This document shows positions 17,892-26,754 of a DNA stretch of 64,000 bases, in pieces. A model generated the notes under the pieces. It was not told the origin of the DNA, ran no database searches, and saw only the letters and a program-made list of their open reading frames with translations. The first letter of the stretch is position 1. Every line of letters begins with the position of its first letter. This DNA comes from Lentzea waywayandensis. Its GTDB lineage: Bacteria > Actinomycetota > Actinomycetes > Mycobacteriales > Pseudonocardiaceae. The position numbers and the translations under genes are program-made. The stretch is taken from NCBI RefSeq assembly GCF_900115955.1, contig NZ_FOYL01000001.1:1233639-1297638 (forward strand), read 5' to 3'.

Positions 17892-18377
17892 GTGAGAATC
17901 AGATTCGCAGGAGTACTGGCGGCACTCGCGTTCGTGGCCGCGTGCGGCACCGATGTGCCGGCCGGCCTGGCCGACAAGGTGGAGTCGGGCTGTCCCGGCC
18001 TGCTCAAGCCCGAACCGCTGGCGGTCATCACCAAGGGCTTCGTGGTCTCGGAGGTGAACTCCGTGGAGACCAACGGCTGCCAGGTCTTCGTCTCGACCGG
18101 GAAGCAGGTTCTCAGTCTGGGGCTTGTCGCTTACGCGAGCCAGGAGGAGTCGGAGCGGCTCACGCCGATGCTCTGCGCCAGCGGGGTGCTGGACTCCGAG
18201 ACCAAGTCGTGTGAGGCCGGGCAGCCCGGAGACGAGGGACTGTCGGTGCACGCCGTCGCCGGGCGGTGGAACGTGCGGGTGCACGTGTACGAGCTGTCGG
18301 TGAACGACGAGATCAAGGAAGCCGTGCAGCAGATCATCGAGGATCTGAGAAGCTCCGACAAAACCAGGAACTCCTAA
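17892..18377 (+). CDS. Putative lipoprotein, DUF3558-like size and layout
   Basis: A 161-residue lipoprotein from GTG 17892, preceded by GGGGAA. The lipobox FVAACG marks acylation. The mature domain has four cysteines (ESGCPGL, TNGCQVF, MLCASG, KSCEAG) and alternating short strands and helices, as in small actinobacterial lipoproteins such as DUF3558. That assignment is tentative. It is transcribed divergently from the lipoprotein gene ending at 17333, and the two may share regulation. Confidence 0.75.
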   Translation: MRIRFAGVLAALAFVAACGTDVPAGLADKVESGCPGLLKPEPLAVITKGFVVSEVNSVETNGCQVFVSTGKQVLSLGLVAYASQEESERLTPMLCASGVLDSETKSCEAGQPGDEGLSVHAVAGRWNVRVHVYELSVNDEIKEAVQQIIEDLRSSDKTRNS

Positions 18378-18443
18378 AGAACGATCTTGGATGCTGTTGA
18401 TCGTCGATGCGTTTACCTTGGCGCACAGAAGGGTGAGCAGCTT

Positions 18444-18479
18444 CCCTGGATCGTGTCCGACGAGTTGTGAGCGCGGATC
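18444..18479 (+). pseudogene. Short remnant of an IS5-family transposase N-terminus
   Basis: Twelve codons read PWIVSDEL, stop, ARI. This matches the conserved opening of IS5-group transposases (WIVSDELWxRIEPLLP), with the Trp codon changed to TGA. Similarity is lost immediately afterwards. It lies between a lipoprotein and a methyltransferase gene and is all that seems to remain of an old insertion. The match is short, so confidence is modest. Confidence 0.4.
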
Positions 18480-18539
18480 TTGCGGTTCGCGCCCCGGTTC
18501 GGTCTGACGCCGTCTGATCGGGGCACGGCAAGCGGGAGA

Positions 18540-19469
18540 TCACACTGGTGGTACTTCTCTGATCCCGTAGCTGGACCCGATCTCGACGCCACTCTTCGCG
18601 CGCAGCATGCGGATCGTGTGCAGCGCCGGGGACGGTTCGCCTTCGAACGCCGCGGATCCGCCGAGGTAACCGGCGATCAGGTCGGGAGCGGAGCAGTCCT
18701 CGACACCGGTGAACCCGAGGGCTCGCAACTGTGCGGCGATGCCGTCGGGAGTGAAGTAACTGAACAGGGGTTCGCCGACGCCGGCCAGCCGATCGGCACG
18801 TGCGCGCTGGTAGGCACGTTCCGCTTCGGTGGTCGCGGACCGCAGGTAATCGAAGACCACCTCGACCGGCTGGGCCTGACCGGCGATGTAGGCGAGGGTG
18901 GCGTGGGCGGCATCCGGGGTCAGGTAGTAGACGACGCCCAGCCACACGAACACGGCCGGGTCCGTCCGGCTGAATCCGGCGGATTCCAGTTCCGTTGCCA
19001 GTGTTTGGGTTTCGAAGTCGACCGGCACGAAGGTCAGCGTCTCGGGGCTGTCAATTCCGGTCGTGGCAAGGCGTTCTCGCTTCCACGCCTGGGTGGCGGG
19101 GTGGTCGACCTCGAAGACGCGCAGGTCCCGGCGCGGATTGCGATAGGCGAAGGTGTCCAGGCCCGCGCCCAGGATCACGACCTGCCGCACACCGGCGGCG
19201 ACGGCCGTGGCCACGGTGTCCTCGGCGAAGCGAGCCCTGGAGGCGAAGAACAGGCGGCGGGGCCGGTCTGTGACGGCGCCGCCGAGGCGATCGGTTGCGG
19301 CCGTGCCCAGACTCGGCAGTTCTTCCGCGGCGTAGCCGAGCAGACGTGCGGCGAGGGGGTCGGTGAAGATCTGCGGCCGATCAGCGATCTGGTGGTAGGC
19401 GCGGGCGTACGCGGTGACGAGCGCTGTCCGGCTGGGTCCGCCGTTCTCCATGTTCACGACGCTACTCAT
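18540..19469 (-). CDS. SAM-dependent methyltransferase, TIGR00027 / leucine carboxyl methyltransferase-like
   Basis: A 309-residue class I methyltransferase of the actinobacterial TIGR00027 group (related to the PPM1 family). Visible features are SRTALVTAYARA near the N-terminus, the SAM-binding VVILGAGLDTFAYR, the acidic VFEVDHPATQAWKRERL, and VWLGVVYYLTPDA. The methyl acceptor is unknown; members are frequent in polyketide and lipid contexts. ATG 19469 is preferred over the upstream TTG (19487) although its ribosome binding site (GGTGGG) is weak. It is monocistronic by spacing. Confidence 0.85.
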   Translation of the reverse strand: MSSVVNMENGGPSRTALVTAYARAYHQIADRPQIFTDPLAARLLGYAAEELPSLGTAATDRLGGAVTDRPRRLFFASRARFAEDTVATAVAAGVRQVVILGAGLDTFAYRNPRRDLRVFEVDHPATQAWKRERLATTGIDSPETLTFVPVDFETQTLATELESAGFSRTDPAVFVWLGVVYYLTPDAAHATLAYIAGQAQPVEVVFDYLRSATTEAERAYQRARADRLAGVGEPLFSYFTPDGIAAQLRALGFTGVEDCSAPDLIAGYLGGSAAFEGEPSPALHTIRMLRAKSGVEIGSSYGIREVPPV

Positions 19470-19534
19470 GAAGTCGCTACCCACCAAAGAAGCCGATCAG
19501 CTGAGGGCTCTGTGGCCACATCGGCACGGGACAC

Positions 19535-20188
19535 TCACGGGTCCTGCGGCCGTGGCGGATCACAGGCGACCACCGCCGCCAGACCGTCCACTTCGGTCAG
19601 ATCAACGGTCTGGAGTCCGAGCGGTGTCTTCAGGACGAGCTTGCCCGACGACGTCGAGACGACCTCGCCGCACGACCGGTCGCCGCCGGGGAACCTGACC
19701 TCCACGCGCGGCTTGTCCTTCGCCGGGCCGTACCACGTCACGCCGACCGCGGCGGCCAGTAGAGCCGTGCAGGCGAACGACAGCGCCACACCGCGGCGCA
19801 GCGCGCGTTCCGAAGCGCTCGCCTCGGTCCACCGCGCGACCTCGGCGGGGTCGGCCGCCACCGCGCCCGCAGGCAGTGCGGCCGAGCGCGGGCGGCCGTG
19901 GGCGGCGCGCATCACCAGCAGGGCAGCCGCGCTGCCGGTGACGAGGGCGGCCAGCAGCAGGACGCCCACGGTAGCCGCCCAGGCCGGAGCCAGCTGCGTG
20001 ACGTCCGAGCGGCCCCGCACCAGGCCGAAACCGATCAGGCCCGCCAACAGGGCGCCGAGACCGTTGCGCCACGCCAGGGCTCCGGCGCGGAGACGGGGGA
20101 GCTCGTCGGCGAGCAGGGCACGGGTGGCCTTGGCCACGTGCCGGTCGCCGGGCACCGCCGGTGGGCCCGCGGACACCTTCACCGTCAT
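19535..20188 (-). CDS. Three-helix membrane protein, third gene of the CHAT operon
   Basis: A 217-residue membrane protein of unknown function. ATG 20188 overlaps the stop of the upstream zinc-ribbon gene by 3 nt within TCATGA read in reverse, so translation is coupled. Predicted helices lie at about residues 42-57, 68-93 and 132-152. The C-terminal segment of about 60 residues contains two cysteines (RSCGEV and VACDPP) and strands LVLKTPLG and QTVDLTEV, and would be extracytoplasmic if the N-terminus is inside. The N-terminal arm (20-40) is amphipathic. Its fixed place after a CHAT protease suggests a partner or membrane effector of that protease; this is inference from context only. The longer frame to 20377 overlaps the upstream gene and is rejected. 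Confidence 0.7.
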   Translation of the reverse strand: MTVKVSAGPPAVPGDRHVAKATRALLADELPRLRAGALAWRNGLGALLAGLIGFGLVRGRSDVTQLAPAWAATVGVLLLAALVTGSAAALLVMRAAHGRPRSAALPAGAVAADPAEVARWTEASASERALRRGVALSFACTALLAAAVGVTWYGPAKDKPRVEVRFPGGDRSCGEVVSTSSGKLVLKTPLGLQTVDLTEVDGLAAVVACDPPRPQDP

Positions 20189-20499
20189 GACGCCACTGCG
20201 GTCAGCTCGACCGTCCAGTACGCACCGCAGCCCTCGTCGGCGTCCGGCCTTCCCTCGTGCGAGCCGTTGCAGGTGCACATCACCGGTGTCGGCCGCACAC
20301 GGGCCGACGTGCCGGAGGCTCCGAGGAAGACGCCTGTGGGCACCAGGTAGTCCATGCGGTCGCCGCAGCGCGGGCACGTCCCGGTCAGCAGCACGCCGCG
20401 GCGTGTCTCGGTGGGCTCACACGTCGCCGAGAACGCCTCGGCGTAGGTCTCCGCGGTCACCTCCGCGAAGGGCAGCGGCGACGGGGCAGGGTTGCTCAT
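20185..20499 (-). CDS. Small six-cysteine, zinc-ribbon-like protein, second gene of the CHAT operon
   Basis: A 104-residue cytosolic protein. Cysteines at 27, 42, 45, 75, 77 and 91 include a CPRC knuckle and a CTC pair, suggesting a bound zinc ion. The middle strand segment (MDYLVPTGVF) and the C-terminal AYWTVELT are beta-like. No family is recognised. It starts 12 bp after the CHAT gene stop, and its stop overlaps the start of the membrane-protein gene, so all three form one transcription unit. It may be an adaptor or a substrate for the protease; that is inferred from genomic position. Confidence 0.7.
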   Translation of the reverse strand: MSNPAPSPLPFAEVTAETYAEAFSATCEPTETRRGVLLTGTCPRCGDRMDYLVPTGVFLGASGTSARVRPTPVMCTCNGSHEGRPDADEGCGAYWTVELTAVAS

Positions 20500-20511
20500 G
20501 GGCGTCCTCGG

Positions 20512-23500
20512 TCAAGGTCCGATGTGGGCGAACGGGGTCCAGCGGTGGGGCCAGTCGGGTCTTCGGTCCCGGATGCGGCGCACCACCTCGTGCAGTTCGG
20601 CGGGCGCGCGCTCGTGGTCGACCCGTCCGTGCGCCGCGATCCGGCCGTACAGGGTGCTGAACACCTCCGAGGAGGTGTCGCCGTCGATCGACCAGAGCGC
20701 CGCGACGACGTGGCGGAAGCCGGTGTGGTGCAGGGCCGCCGCCAGCGTGATCACCTCGTCGAGGAGGTGGACGCCGCCGACCGCGGTCTTGCACGCGGAC
20801 AGGCCGGCGAAGTCGCCGCGGCACCGGCCGTTGCTCAGGTCCGCGACGGTCAGCACGCCGTCCCGCAGCCGAAGCCCTCCACGCGACGGGTCTCTCAGGT
20901 CCTGGTCGCCGTGGCAGCTGAAGTGAGCCCACCGGTGGTGCGGCAACGCGGCGCGAACCGCCGTCGTGGTGTCCAGCACGGTGTGCGCGTCGCCGGGAAA
21001 GCCCCGCAGCAGCGCCTCGCGTTCCGCCTTGCTGTCAATGTGGGCCATCCCGTGCGCGTCCGGCACGTCGACCAGCAGCAGCCGATCGGACGCCGGGTCC
21101 GCCGCGACGTCGGGACGGCGGGCCTGCAGCAGCGCCCGCAGGCTCGGCGAGTACGACGACACCACCCGGTCCAGCACCGTCCGATGGCCGTCGCCGTGCC
21201 GTCCCGCGGTGTGCAGCGGCAGCAGGGTGAGCGGCCCGGTCGGGCACCACCACACCCGCGGCCACGTCGCCACGTCCCCGGTGGGCGTGGCGGTGAGGCC
21301 GAGCGCGTCGAGCACCGGTTCGGCGATCGCGTCCCACATCCACGCCTGGAGGTCGGCGAGCAGGTGGTCGACGCGTTCGTGCGCCTCCTCCACCGCCCGC
21401 CCGGCGTCGAGCAGCCGCCGGGCCGCCGCCCGCGGGAACTCGTCCGGCACCGGCTGCCGGGCCTCGGCGTGCCGCAGGTCGGCGGCCTCCGCCTCACCCA
21501 GGACGACGAGGTAGCGCTCGGCTCGCGCCACGACCTCGGACAGGGTCAGATCGGGCAACGCACACGCGTGCACCCCGTCGGCGCGCACCAGGAGCGCGTC
21601 GCACCGCCACTGGCTCACGTTGACGATGACCACGGGCCCGCGTTCGGCCGCGGCCGACAGGATTTCCGGGGGCGGCGGGAGCAGGAAGTCGGCGAACCCG
21701 TCCACCGCTCGGACCTGCGCGACCAACTCCTCCCACTCGTGCGCCGCCGCGATCCGCCGGTCGACCGCCACCTCGAGGTCGCCGCGCGGGGCCAGTCCCG
21801 GCTCCAGCGCGGGTTCGTCGGTGAGTTCGGCGCCCACCGCCGCCAACCGGTCGGCGAGCTCCGGCCGCACCCGCCGCAACGCGCTCAGGTCGGTGCGCAT
21901 GTCCAGCAGCTGCGACCACGACACACCGCGCCCCTGTTCGAGCAGGACGACGGCACGTTCGACCTCGCCCGTGGTGATGGCGCAGGCCGCGGCGTCCGCG
22001 GCGGCACCGCCCCACCAGGCGAGTCGTCCCTGACGACCGTCCCGGTCGAGGCCGCGCCAGGCCATCAGGGGCAGCAGGGCGACCGCCCGCGCGTAGCTGT
22101 CCGCCGCCTCCTGCCAGCGGCCCAGGTGCGCCGCCAGGTCGCCCCGCCGGCGGCTGTGGCCCACCCGCTCCGCCGTGGGCGCGATCTCGATCGCCGCGGC
22201 GCGACGCAGGGCGTCCAGCACGGCCGCGGCCTCGGCCTCGTCCCCCGAGCGCTCGAACCGCTCCCACAACGCCGTGGCCAGGTTGTGCAGGAAAAGCTCC
22301 TGCCCCCGGTGGCCGTCCCCGGTCGCGACCGCCGCCTCGTGGTGGGCGACGGCGGCCTCCAGGTCGGCCGCGTCACCCCGCTCGCCGAAGCGCGCGTGCA
22401 GGGCGAACCCGAGGTTGCACAGGTAGGCCGCTCGATCAGAGTCGTCCGCGGCGGCGTGGTCGATCACCCACGACATGTGGGTGATCGCCGCGTCCAGGTC
22501 GGCCGGATCCCCGCCGTCCCGGTACCGGATCAGCAACGAGCCGCCGAGGTTGGACCGGGCCGCGGGGAGGTGCTCGGTGCCGAGTCCCGCTGCCTCCACG
22601 TTCCCGGCGATGGCCCGGTCCAAGTCGTCCCGGTCGCGGGTGCGGCCGTACCGGAACTGCAGGGCGTTGTTCAGGCTGCCCAGCCGGGACGCCCGCGCCG
22701 GATCGTCGCGGTCGGTGGCGTCCACGGACGCCTGCGCGTGCTCGACCGCGGCGTCGAGGTCGGCGGGGTCGCCCAGCCGGTGGTAGCGGTGCCGCAACGC
22801 CTCGCTGAAGAGGGACAGCACCTCCGGCCGCGCGGGGTGGTCGCCGCGGACGGTGGCGACCGCGGCGCGGGTGTGGGCCACGGCGGCGATCAGGTCGTCG
22901 AGCCTGCCCAGCACGGTGAACCGGCGCGTCAGCGCTTCGCCGAGGCCGGCCGACACGGCCGCCTGCTGATCCGGCAGCGCGGCGTCCACCGCCTCGCGGA
23001 ACAAGGTGATCGCGATGTCGAGTTCGGCCATCTCACCCAGCCGCAAGAACCGGAGGTGGTGCGCCCTGCCCAGGTGCCCCAACCGCGCCGCGCGCTCGGG
23101 TTCCTCGGCGCCGGTGGCGTCGAGCAGCCACCGACCGTCGGCGACCGCGGCGGTGAGGTCGTCCCCTTCCTCACTCGCGGTAAGTCTCGCGTTCAGCGCG
23201 TTGGTGAGGTACGCGAGCGCGGACGCCCGCCGGTCACCGTCCTCCGGCGAGGCCTCCACGACGGCGCGGGCGCAGGCGATCACCTCCACGAGGTCACCGC
23301 TCGCGCGCCGATCGAGGTAGCGCCGCCACAGCGCGCCGCCGAGGTGCTCCACCAGCCCGACGCGGCGCCAGTCGTCCGGGGGTGCTGTGGCGAGGGCCTC
23401 GCGAGCCGTCTTGACCAGCTCGTCGACCAGGTGCCTGCCGACTTGCTCGTCCAGGTGGGGTGCCGGGCTCCCCTCGCTTGGTTCGTGCGGGTGGCGTGTC

Positions 23501-24603
23501 GGCTTGTCGGGCAGGTCCCGGTCGGAGCGAGGTTCCAGGTTCTCGCCGTCTGGTCGGTCGAGGTGCAGTGCCAGCGCCGACACCAGGTTGGCCAGGACGG
23601 TCAGCCGTAGGTCGTCGGGCATGATCTCGGCCGCCGAACGCGCGGCTGCCAGCGCGGCATCCGCGTCCTCGGGTGACGGGCTCAGCCCGTGCCGGGTGCA
23701 CAGCGCCACGCTCAGATTCGTCAGCGCCGACGACCGCTCGTCGTCCGTCTGCTTCACCTCGAGGGCCGCGCGCCACGCCAGGATGATCGCGTCCAGTTCG
23801 GCGGGGTCCTTGGAGTGGCTGTACCGCTGGTGCAGCGCGCCGGCGAGCGGCAGACGGCACATCCGCCGCACCTCGCCGGGCGCGGTCGGCGAGGCGATCG
23901 CGGCGCGGAAGGAGGCGATCGCGGCGTCGAGGTCGCCGTGCTCGCGCAGCACCTTGCCGAAGTTGAGGAGGTGCGCCGCCCGGTACGCGTGCCTGGCGGG
24001 CACGGTCTCGACCGCACCACGCGACCAGGCGACCGCCTCGTCCAGGTCCGCGCGCACACCCGACCGCTTGAACCGGGTGTAGAGGGCGATGCCGAGGTTG
24101 CCGAGCCACATGTGCCGCTCGGGGTGGTCGTTCCCGCCGCGGTCGACAGCGCGCCGCAGCAGGCCGATGGCGTCCGCGAGATCATTCCGCTTCCGCGAGC
24201 GCATCAGCAGCTGAGCGCCCCGTTCGCCGAGGTCTCCGGCCTCGTCCGCCCTGTCCGCCTGGACGATCTCGGTAGTCGCGGGTGTCTCGATCGCGAGCAG
24301 GGCGCGCAGTTCCGCGGGCACCAGCGCGGAGTTCACCGCGTGGACGGAGCGGAACAACGCGACAGCGAGCTGGTGGTCGTCACGGCCGCCGCCGGGCGTC
24401 AGCGCGAGGTGGCGACACCAGTGCAACCAGGCCACCGCGTTGACCACCTGCAACGGCACCGGCCGCCGCCCACACTCGGCCTGGGCGGTCGTCCACAGGC
24501 GGCCGGACTCGGTGAGCGCCTTGGCCGACAACACCGCGTCCACGTCACCCCGCTTGAGGTACGCCGCCGACCGCCGGCGCACCGCCGTGAGCAACTTCCG
24601 CAC
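20512..24603 (-). CDS. TPR-rich CHAT-domain caspase-like protease
   Basis: A cytosolic protein of about 1363 residues. Residues ~100-900 consist of tetratricopeptide-like helical pairs with recurring DPADLDAAI and ALxxRY motifs. The C-terminal ~350 residues are a CHAT peptidase domain with catalytic His 1231 in HFSCHGD and Cys 1271 in GLSACKTA, both intact. CHAT is the clan CD (caspase/separase) fold, used in bacterial cell-death and defence proteins such as the Craspase protease. The TPR array would sense a partner or signal. GTG 24603 is preferred because GGAGGG lies just upstream, although spacing is short; the frame stays open to GTG 24702. It is the first gene of a three-gene operon with a zinc-ribbon protein and a membrane protein. 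A defence or programmed-death role is inferred. Confidence 0.88.
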   Translation of the reverse strand: MRKLLTAVRRRSAAYLKRGDVDAVLSAKALTESGRLWTTAQAECGRRPVPLQVVNAVAWLHWCRHLALTPGGGRDDHQLAVALFRSVHAVNSALVPAELRALLAIETPATTEIVQADRADEAGDLGERGAQLLMRSRKRNDLADAIGLLRRAVDRGGNDHPERHMWLGNLGIALYTRFKRSGVRADLDEAVAWSRGAVETVPARHAYRAAHLLNFGKVLREHGDLDAAIASFRAAIASPTAPGEVRRMCRLPLAGALHQRYSHSKDPAELDAIILAWRAALEVKQTDDERSSALTNLSVALCTRHGLSPSPEDADAALAAARSAAEIMPDDLRLTVLANLVSALALHLDRPDGENLEPRSDRDLPDKPTRHPHEPSEGSPAPHLDEQVGRHLVDELVKTAREALATAPPDDWRRVGLVEHLGGALWRRYLDRRASGDLVEVIACARAVVEASPEDGDRRASALAYLTNALNARLTASEEGDDLTAAVADGRWLLDATGAEEPERAARLGHLGRAHHLRFLRLGEMAELDIAITLFREAVDAALPDQQAAVSAGLGEALTRRFTVLGRLDDLIAAVAHTRAAVATVRGDHPARPEVLSLFSEALRHRYHRLGDPADLDAAVEHAQASVDATDRDDPARASRLGSLNNALQFRYGRTRDRDDLDRAIAGNVEAAGLGTEHLPAARSNLGGSLLIRYRDGGDPADLDAAITHMSWVIDHAAADDSDRAAYLCNLGFALHARFGERGDAADLEAAVAHHEAAVATGDGHRGQELFLHNLATALWERFERSGDEAEAAAVLDALRRAAAIEIAPTAERVGHSRRRGDLAAHLGRWQEAADSYARAVALLPLMAWRGLDRDGRQGRLAWWGGAAADAAACAITTGEVERAVVLLEQGRGVSWSQLLDMRTDLSALRRVRPELADRLAAVGAELTDEPALEPGLAPRGDLEVAVDRRIAAAHEWEELVAQVRAVDGFADFLLPPPPEILSAAAERGPVVIVNVSQWRCDALLVRADGVHACALPDLTLSEVVARAERYLVVLGEAEAADLRHAEARQPVPDEFPRAAARRLLDAGRAVEEAHERVDHLLADLQAWMWDAIAEPVLDALGLTATPTGDVATWPRVWWCPTGPLTLLPLHTAGRHGDGHRTVLDRVVSSYSPSLRALLQARRPDVAADPASDRLLLVDVPDAHGMAHIDSKAEREALLRGFPGDAHTVLDTTTAVRAALPHHRWAHFSCHGDQDLRDPSRGGLRLRDGVLTVADLSNGRCRGDFAGLSACKTAVGGVHLLDEVITLAAALHHTGFRHVVAALWSIDGDTSSEVFSTLYGRIAAHGRVDHERAPAELHEVVRRIRDRRPDWPHRWTPFAHIGP

Positions 24604-24784
24604 AACCCTCCCATCGGCGACGGCCAAGTCCGCGCGGTGGGGATATCCGACGCGCCGAGACGTCCGTGACACCTTGGCCGGAGAAGACCCCGAATGGAGC
24701 ACTCGTGACGGGTCGAGCTCGCGCGTTGCACCGAGGGTGTGTCCTCCATCCGGTCCAGGGCAGGGCGGTCCCGGTGTGCGGCTG

Positions 24785-25145
24785 CGGTCGAGGCGTCTCG
24801 TGCGGTGGCTGGCCGGGCCGCACCGGATCGTGAGCGCCGACTACCTCGTGAGTTGGTTGCACACCAAGGCGTTGACACTCAAGCCAACAACGATGGCGAA
24901 CTACTACGCATATGTCCACAAAGATCTGATCCCGCACATCGGGTTGATCAGACTCGAAGACCTGTCCACCAACACGTCGTGCTCTACGTCCGCAACCAAC
25001 TGGAGGCCGGCTGCGGTCACACGACCCTGCGTCGTTGCCTTGCGACGTTGTCCAGGGCACTCGGCCATGCCGTGCGGCAACACCGCTTGCCGTACAACGC
25101 GGCCAGATACGTCTCGGTCACTCGACCCACGAAGTACGAGCCGGT
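24785..25145 (+). pseudogene. Tyrosine-recombinase (integrase) N-terminal remnant
   Basis: Two frames together encode a core-binding domain: SADYLVSWLHTKALTLKPTT and YVHKDLIPHIG in one, then VVLYVRNQLEAG and YVSVTRPTKYEPV in the next, with a frameshift near 24970. This matches the arm and SAM-like domains of actinophage or AICE integrases. The catalytic domain is gone, and the reading stops at a junction near 25145 with the arcC remnant on the other strand, so a deletion or recombination event joined the two. Confidence 0.7.
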
Positions 25146-25149
25146 CCCG

Positions 25150-25662
25150 CCGCTCACGAGCTGCTCGATGGACTCCTGTTCGACCAGCCAGAGCGGCTCG
25201 GGTGAGGGCACGACGCGGCGCCAGTGCGGGCCGCCCTCGGCCATAGTCCAGCCGTTCTGCGCGGCCAGCCGGTCCGCTTGGGCGCGGTCGTAGATCGGGC
25301 CGATGAACTTCGTCGGCGCCGAGAACGCCGGGTCGGCCGCATCGACCACCGTCTGCGTCACTGCGGCGAGGACCGGTTTGCGGACGCCCGCGTTGCGCTG
25401 GACTGGGGCGAGCCAGTAGCCGATCATGCCCTGGGTTCGGCGCCGAGGGGGTACGGGCGGGTGAGTGACGGGTCGGCCTGCTTTCCAGGGCGAGCAGGCC
25501 GATCTGGGGACCGTTGGCGTGGCAGACCACGAGTTCGTATTCGGCGTCCAGCGGCGCGAGGACTCGCGCCGCAGCTTCGACGTGGTGGAGCTGGACGGAG
25601 GCGTCCGCGTGTTCGCCGCGCATCAGCAGGGCGTTGCCTCCGAGTGCGATGACGATGCGCAT
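25150..25662 (-). pseudogene. arcC: Carbamate kinase, truncated and frameshifted
   Basis: The 5' half reads MRIVIALGGNALL, CHANGPQIGLLALES, hallmarks of carbamate kinase, the ATP-forming last step of the arginine deiminase pathway. It then shifts frame near 25440 to GYWLAPVQRNAG, TQTVVDAADPAF, PTKFIGPIYD and RRVVPSPEP. The C-terminal third with the ADP-binding region is missing, cut at the integrase remnant near 25150. The ATG overlaps the stop of arcB, as in an operon. The product cannot be functional. Confidence 0.85.
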
Positions 25663-26290
25663 CAGGAGGCGAGCCCGGCGACGATGACCGCCTTGATGGT
25701 GTGAAGGCGGTTCTCGGCATGTTCGAAGACGACCGAGGCAGGCGAGGAGAAGACCTCGTCGGTGACTTCGGCGCCGTCGAGGCTGTACTGGTCGTGGACG
25801 CAGCGGCCGACCTGAGTAGTGCGGTCGTCGATGGACGGCAGTCAGTGCAGGAACTTCGTGTCGGGATTGCCGGTGGCCTTCATCAGCTCGGGGATGACGC
25901 GGTAGGGCGTCAGCAGGGGCACGCGGGTGTCCCAGCCCTCAGGTGAGTCGCCCATGCCGACCCAGACGTCGGTGTAGATGAAGTCGACGCCCGCGACGGC
26001 CTGTTCCGGGTCGTCGCTGACGAGCACGCGAGCGCCGCTCGCCACAGCCAGTTCGTGGGCCTTGACGATCACGTCGGCGGGTGGTCGCAACGCGGTGGGT
26101 GCTGCGATGCGGACGTCCATGCCGAGCAGGGCGCCGGTGATGAGCAGCGAGCGGGCAACATTGTTGTGGCCGTCGCCGACGAAGGCGAACTTGATGTCCT
26201 CGATCTGGCCGTTGAAGTTCTCGGTCATGGTTTCTCGGTCATGGTGAGGATGTCGGCGAGCATCTGGGTGGGGTGCGCACGTTGCTCGAA
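25662..26290 (-). pseudogene. arcB: Catabolic ornithine carbamoyltransferase, broken C-terminal part
   Basis: The conserved C-terminal half of ornithine carbamoyltransferase is readable: AHPTQMLADILTMTE, FAFVGDGHNNVARSLLITGA, TDVWVGMGDS, LLTPYRVIPELMKATGNPD, and [20 protein letters not shown]. Three lesions inactivate it. The N-terminal carbamoyl-phosphate domain is absent. A 14-bp tandem duplication at 26218-26245 shifts the frame. A TGA (25842-25844) replaces the catalytic Cys of the HCLP motif. It directly precedes the arcC remnant, so a complete arc operon once stood here; no arcA remnant was found upstream. Confidence 0.85.
26218..26245. repeat. 14-bp tandem duplication inside the arcB remnant
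   Basis: Two abutting copies of TTCTCGGTCATGGT (26218-26231 and 26232-26245) shift the arcB frame by two. Read on the minus strand, each copy encodes MTE around the same ATG. This looks like replication slippage. Confidence 0.9.
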
Positions 26291-26553
26291 GCCCAGCACG
26301 ATGGTCCGGCGCACGGACGGTGGCGAGCCGCTGTCCGGCGGATGTGCCCGAGTCGAACCGTCGCTGCACGAAAAGTGCAGTTGGATCCGGGGACCATGAC
26401 CCGCTGAAGCACAACCGGCTCCCGGTTCGGCAAGGCCCTCCAGGGTGCGATTGCGTGGCATTTCGTGAGCAGACGGCGGTTCGGCATCGCTCACCCCTGC
26501 TCCGCCTGCCTACGCTCCCTGTGATCCGCCCCACAAGCCCTGGTGGTGCACAC

Positions 26554-26754
26554 ATGCAGCGCTCTGATGCTCGTTTCACAGGCTTGACAACGGCAGCTGC
26601 GGTCCTCGGCGCGTTGCTGATCGTGCCTCCGATGCTGAACGTGTTCGTCCAAGAGGGCGTCATCGGTGGCATGCCGGCCACCTTGTTCTACCTGTTCACC
26701 GGCTGGCTCGCGATCATCGTGCTAGTCGCACTGCTAGTACGCCTCCACAAGTGA
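26554..26754 (+). CDS. Small two-helix membrane protein coupled to the sensor kinase gene
   Basis: A 66-residue protein with two hydrophobic helices (about 10-30 and 40-62) separated by a short loop (EGVIGGMPA). Its stop overlaps the GTG start of the transporter-kinase gene by 4 nt (GTGA), indicating translational coupling. In Pseudomonas a similarly small membrane ORF, cbrX, overlaps cbrA, another transporter-kinase gene, and drives its translation. The resemblance in size and arrangement is notable, but homology is not established by eye. It could also be an accessory subunit of the transporter domain. Confidence 0.7.
   Translation: MQRSDARFTGLTTAAAVLGALLIVPPMLNVFVQEGVIGGMPATLFYLFTGWLAIIVLVALLVRLHK

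Noticed and set aside
20257..23610. 1117-codon plus-strand open frame
   Set aside because: Shadow of the TPR-CHAT gene, composed of Arg, Gly, Val and His runs without motifs.
25842..25844. Selenocysteine codon in arcB
   Set aside because: The same gene has a missing N-terminal domain and a frameshifting duplication, so the TGA is best read as decay.
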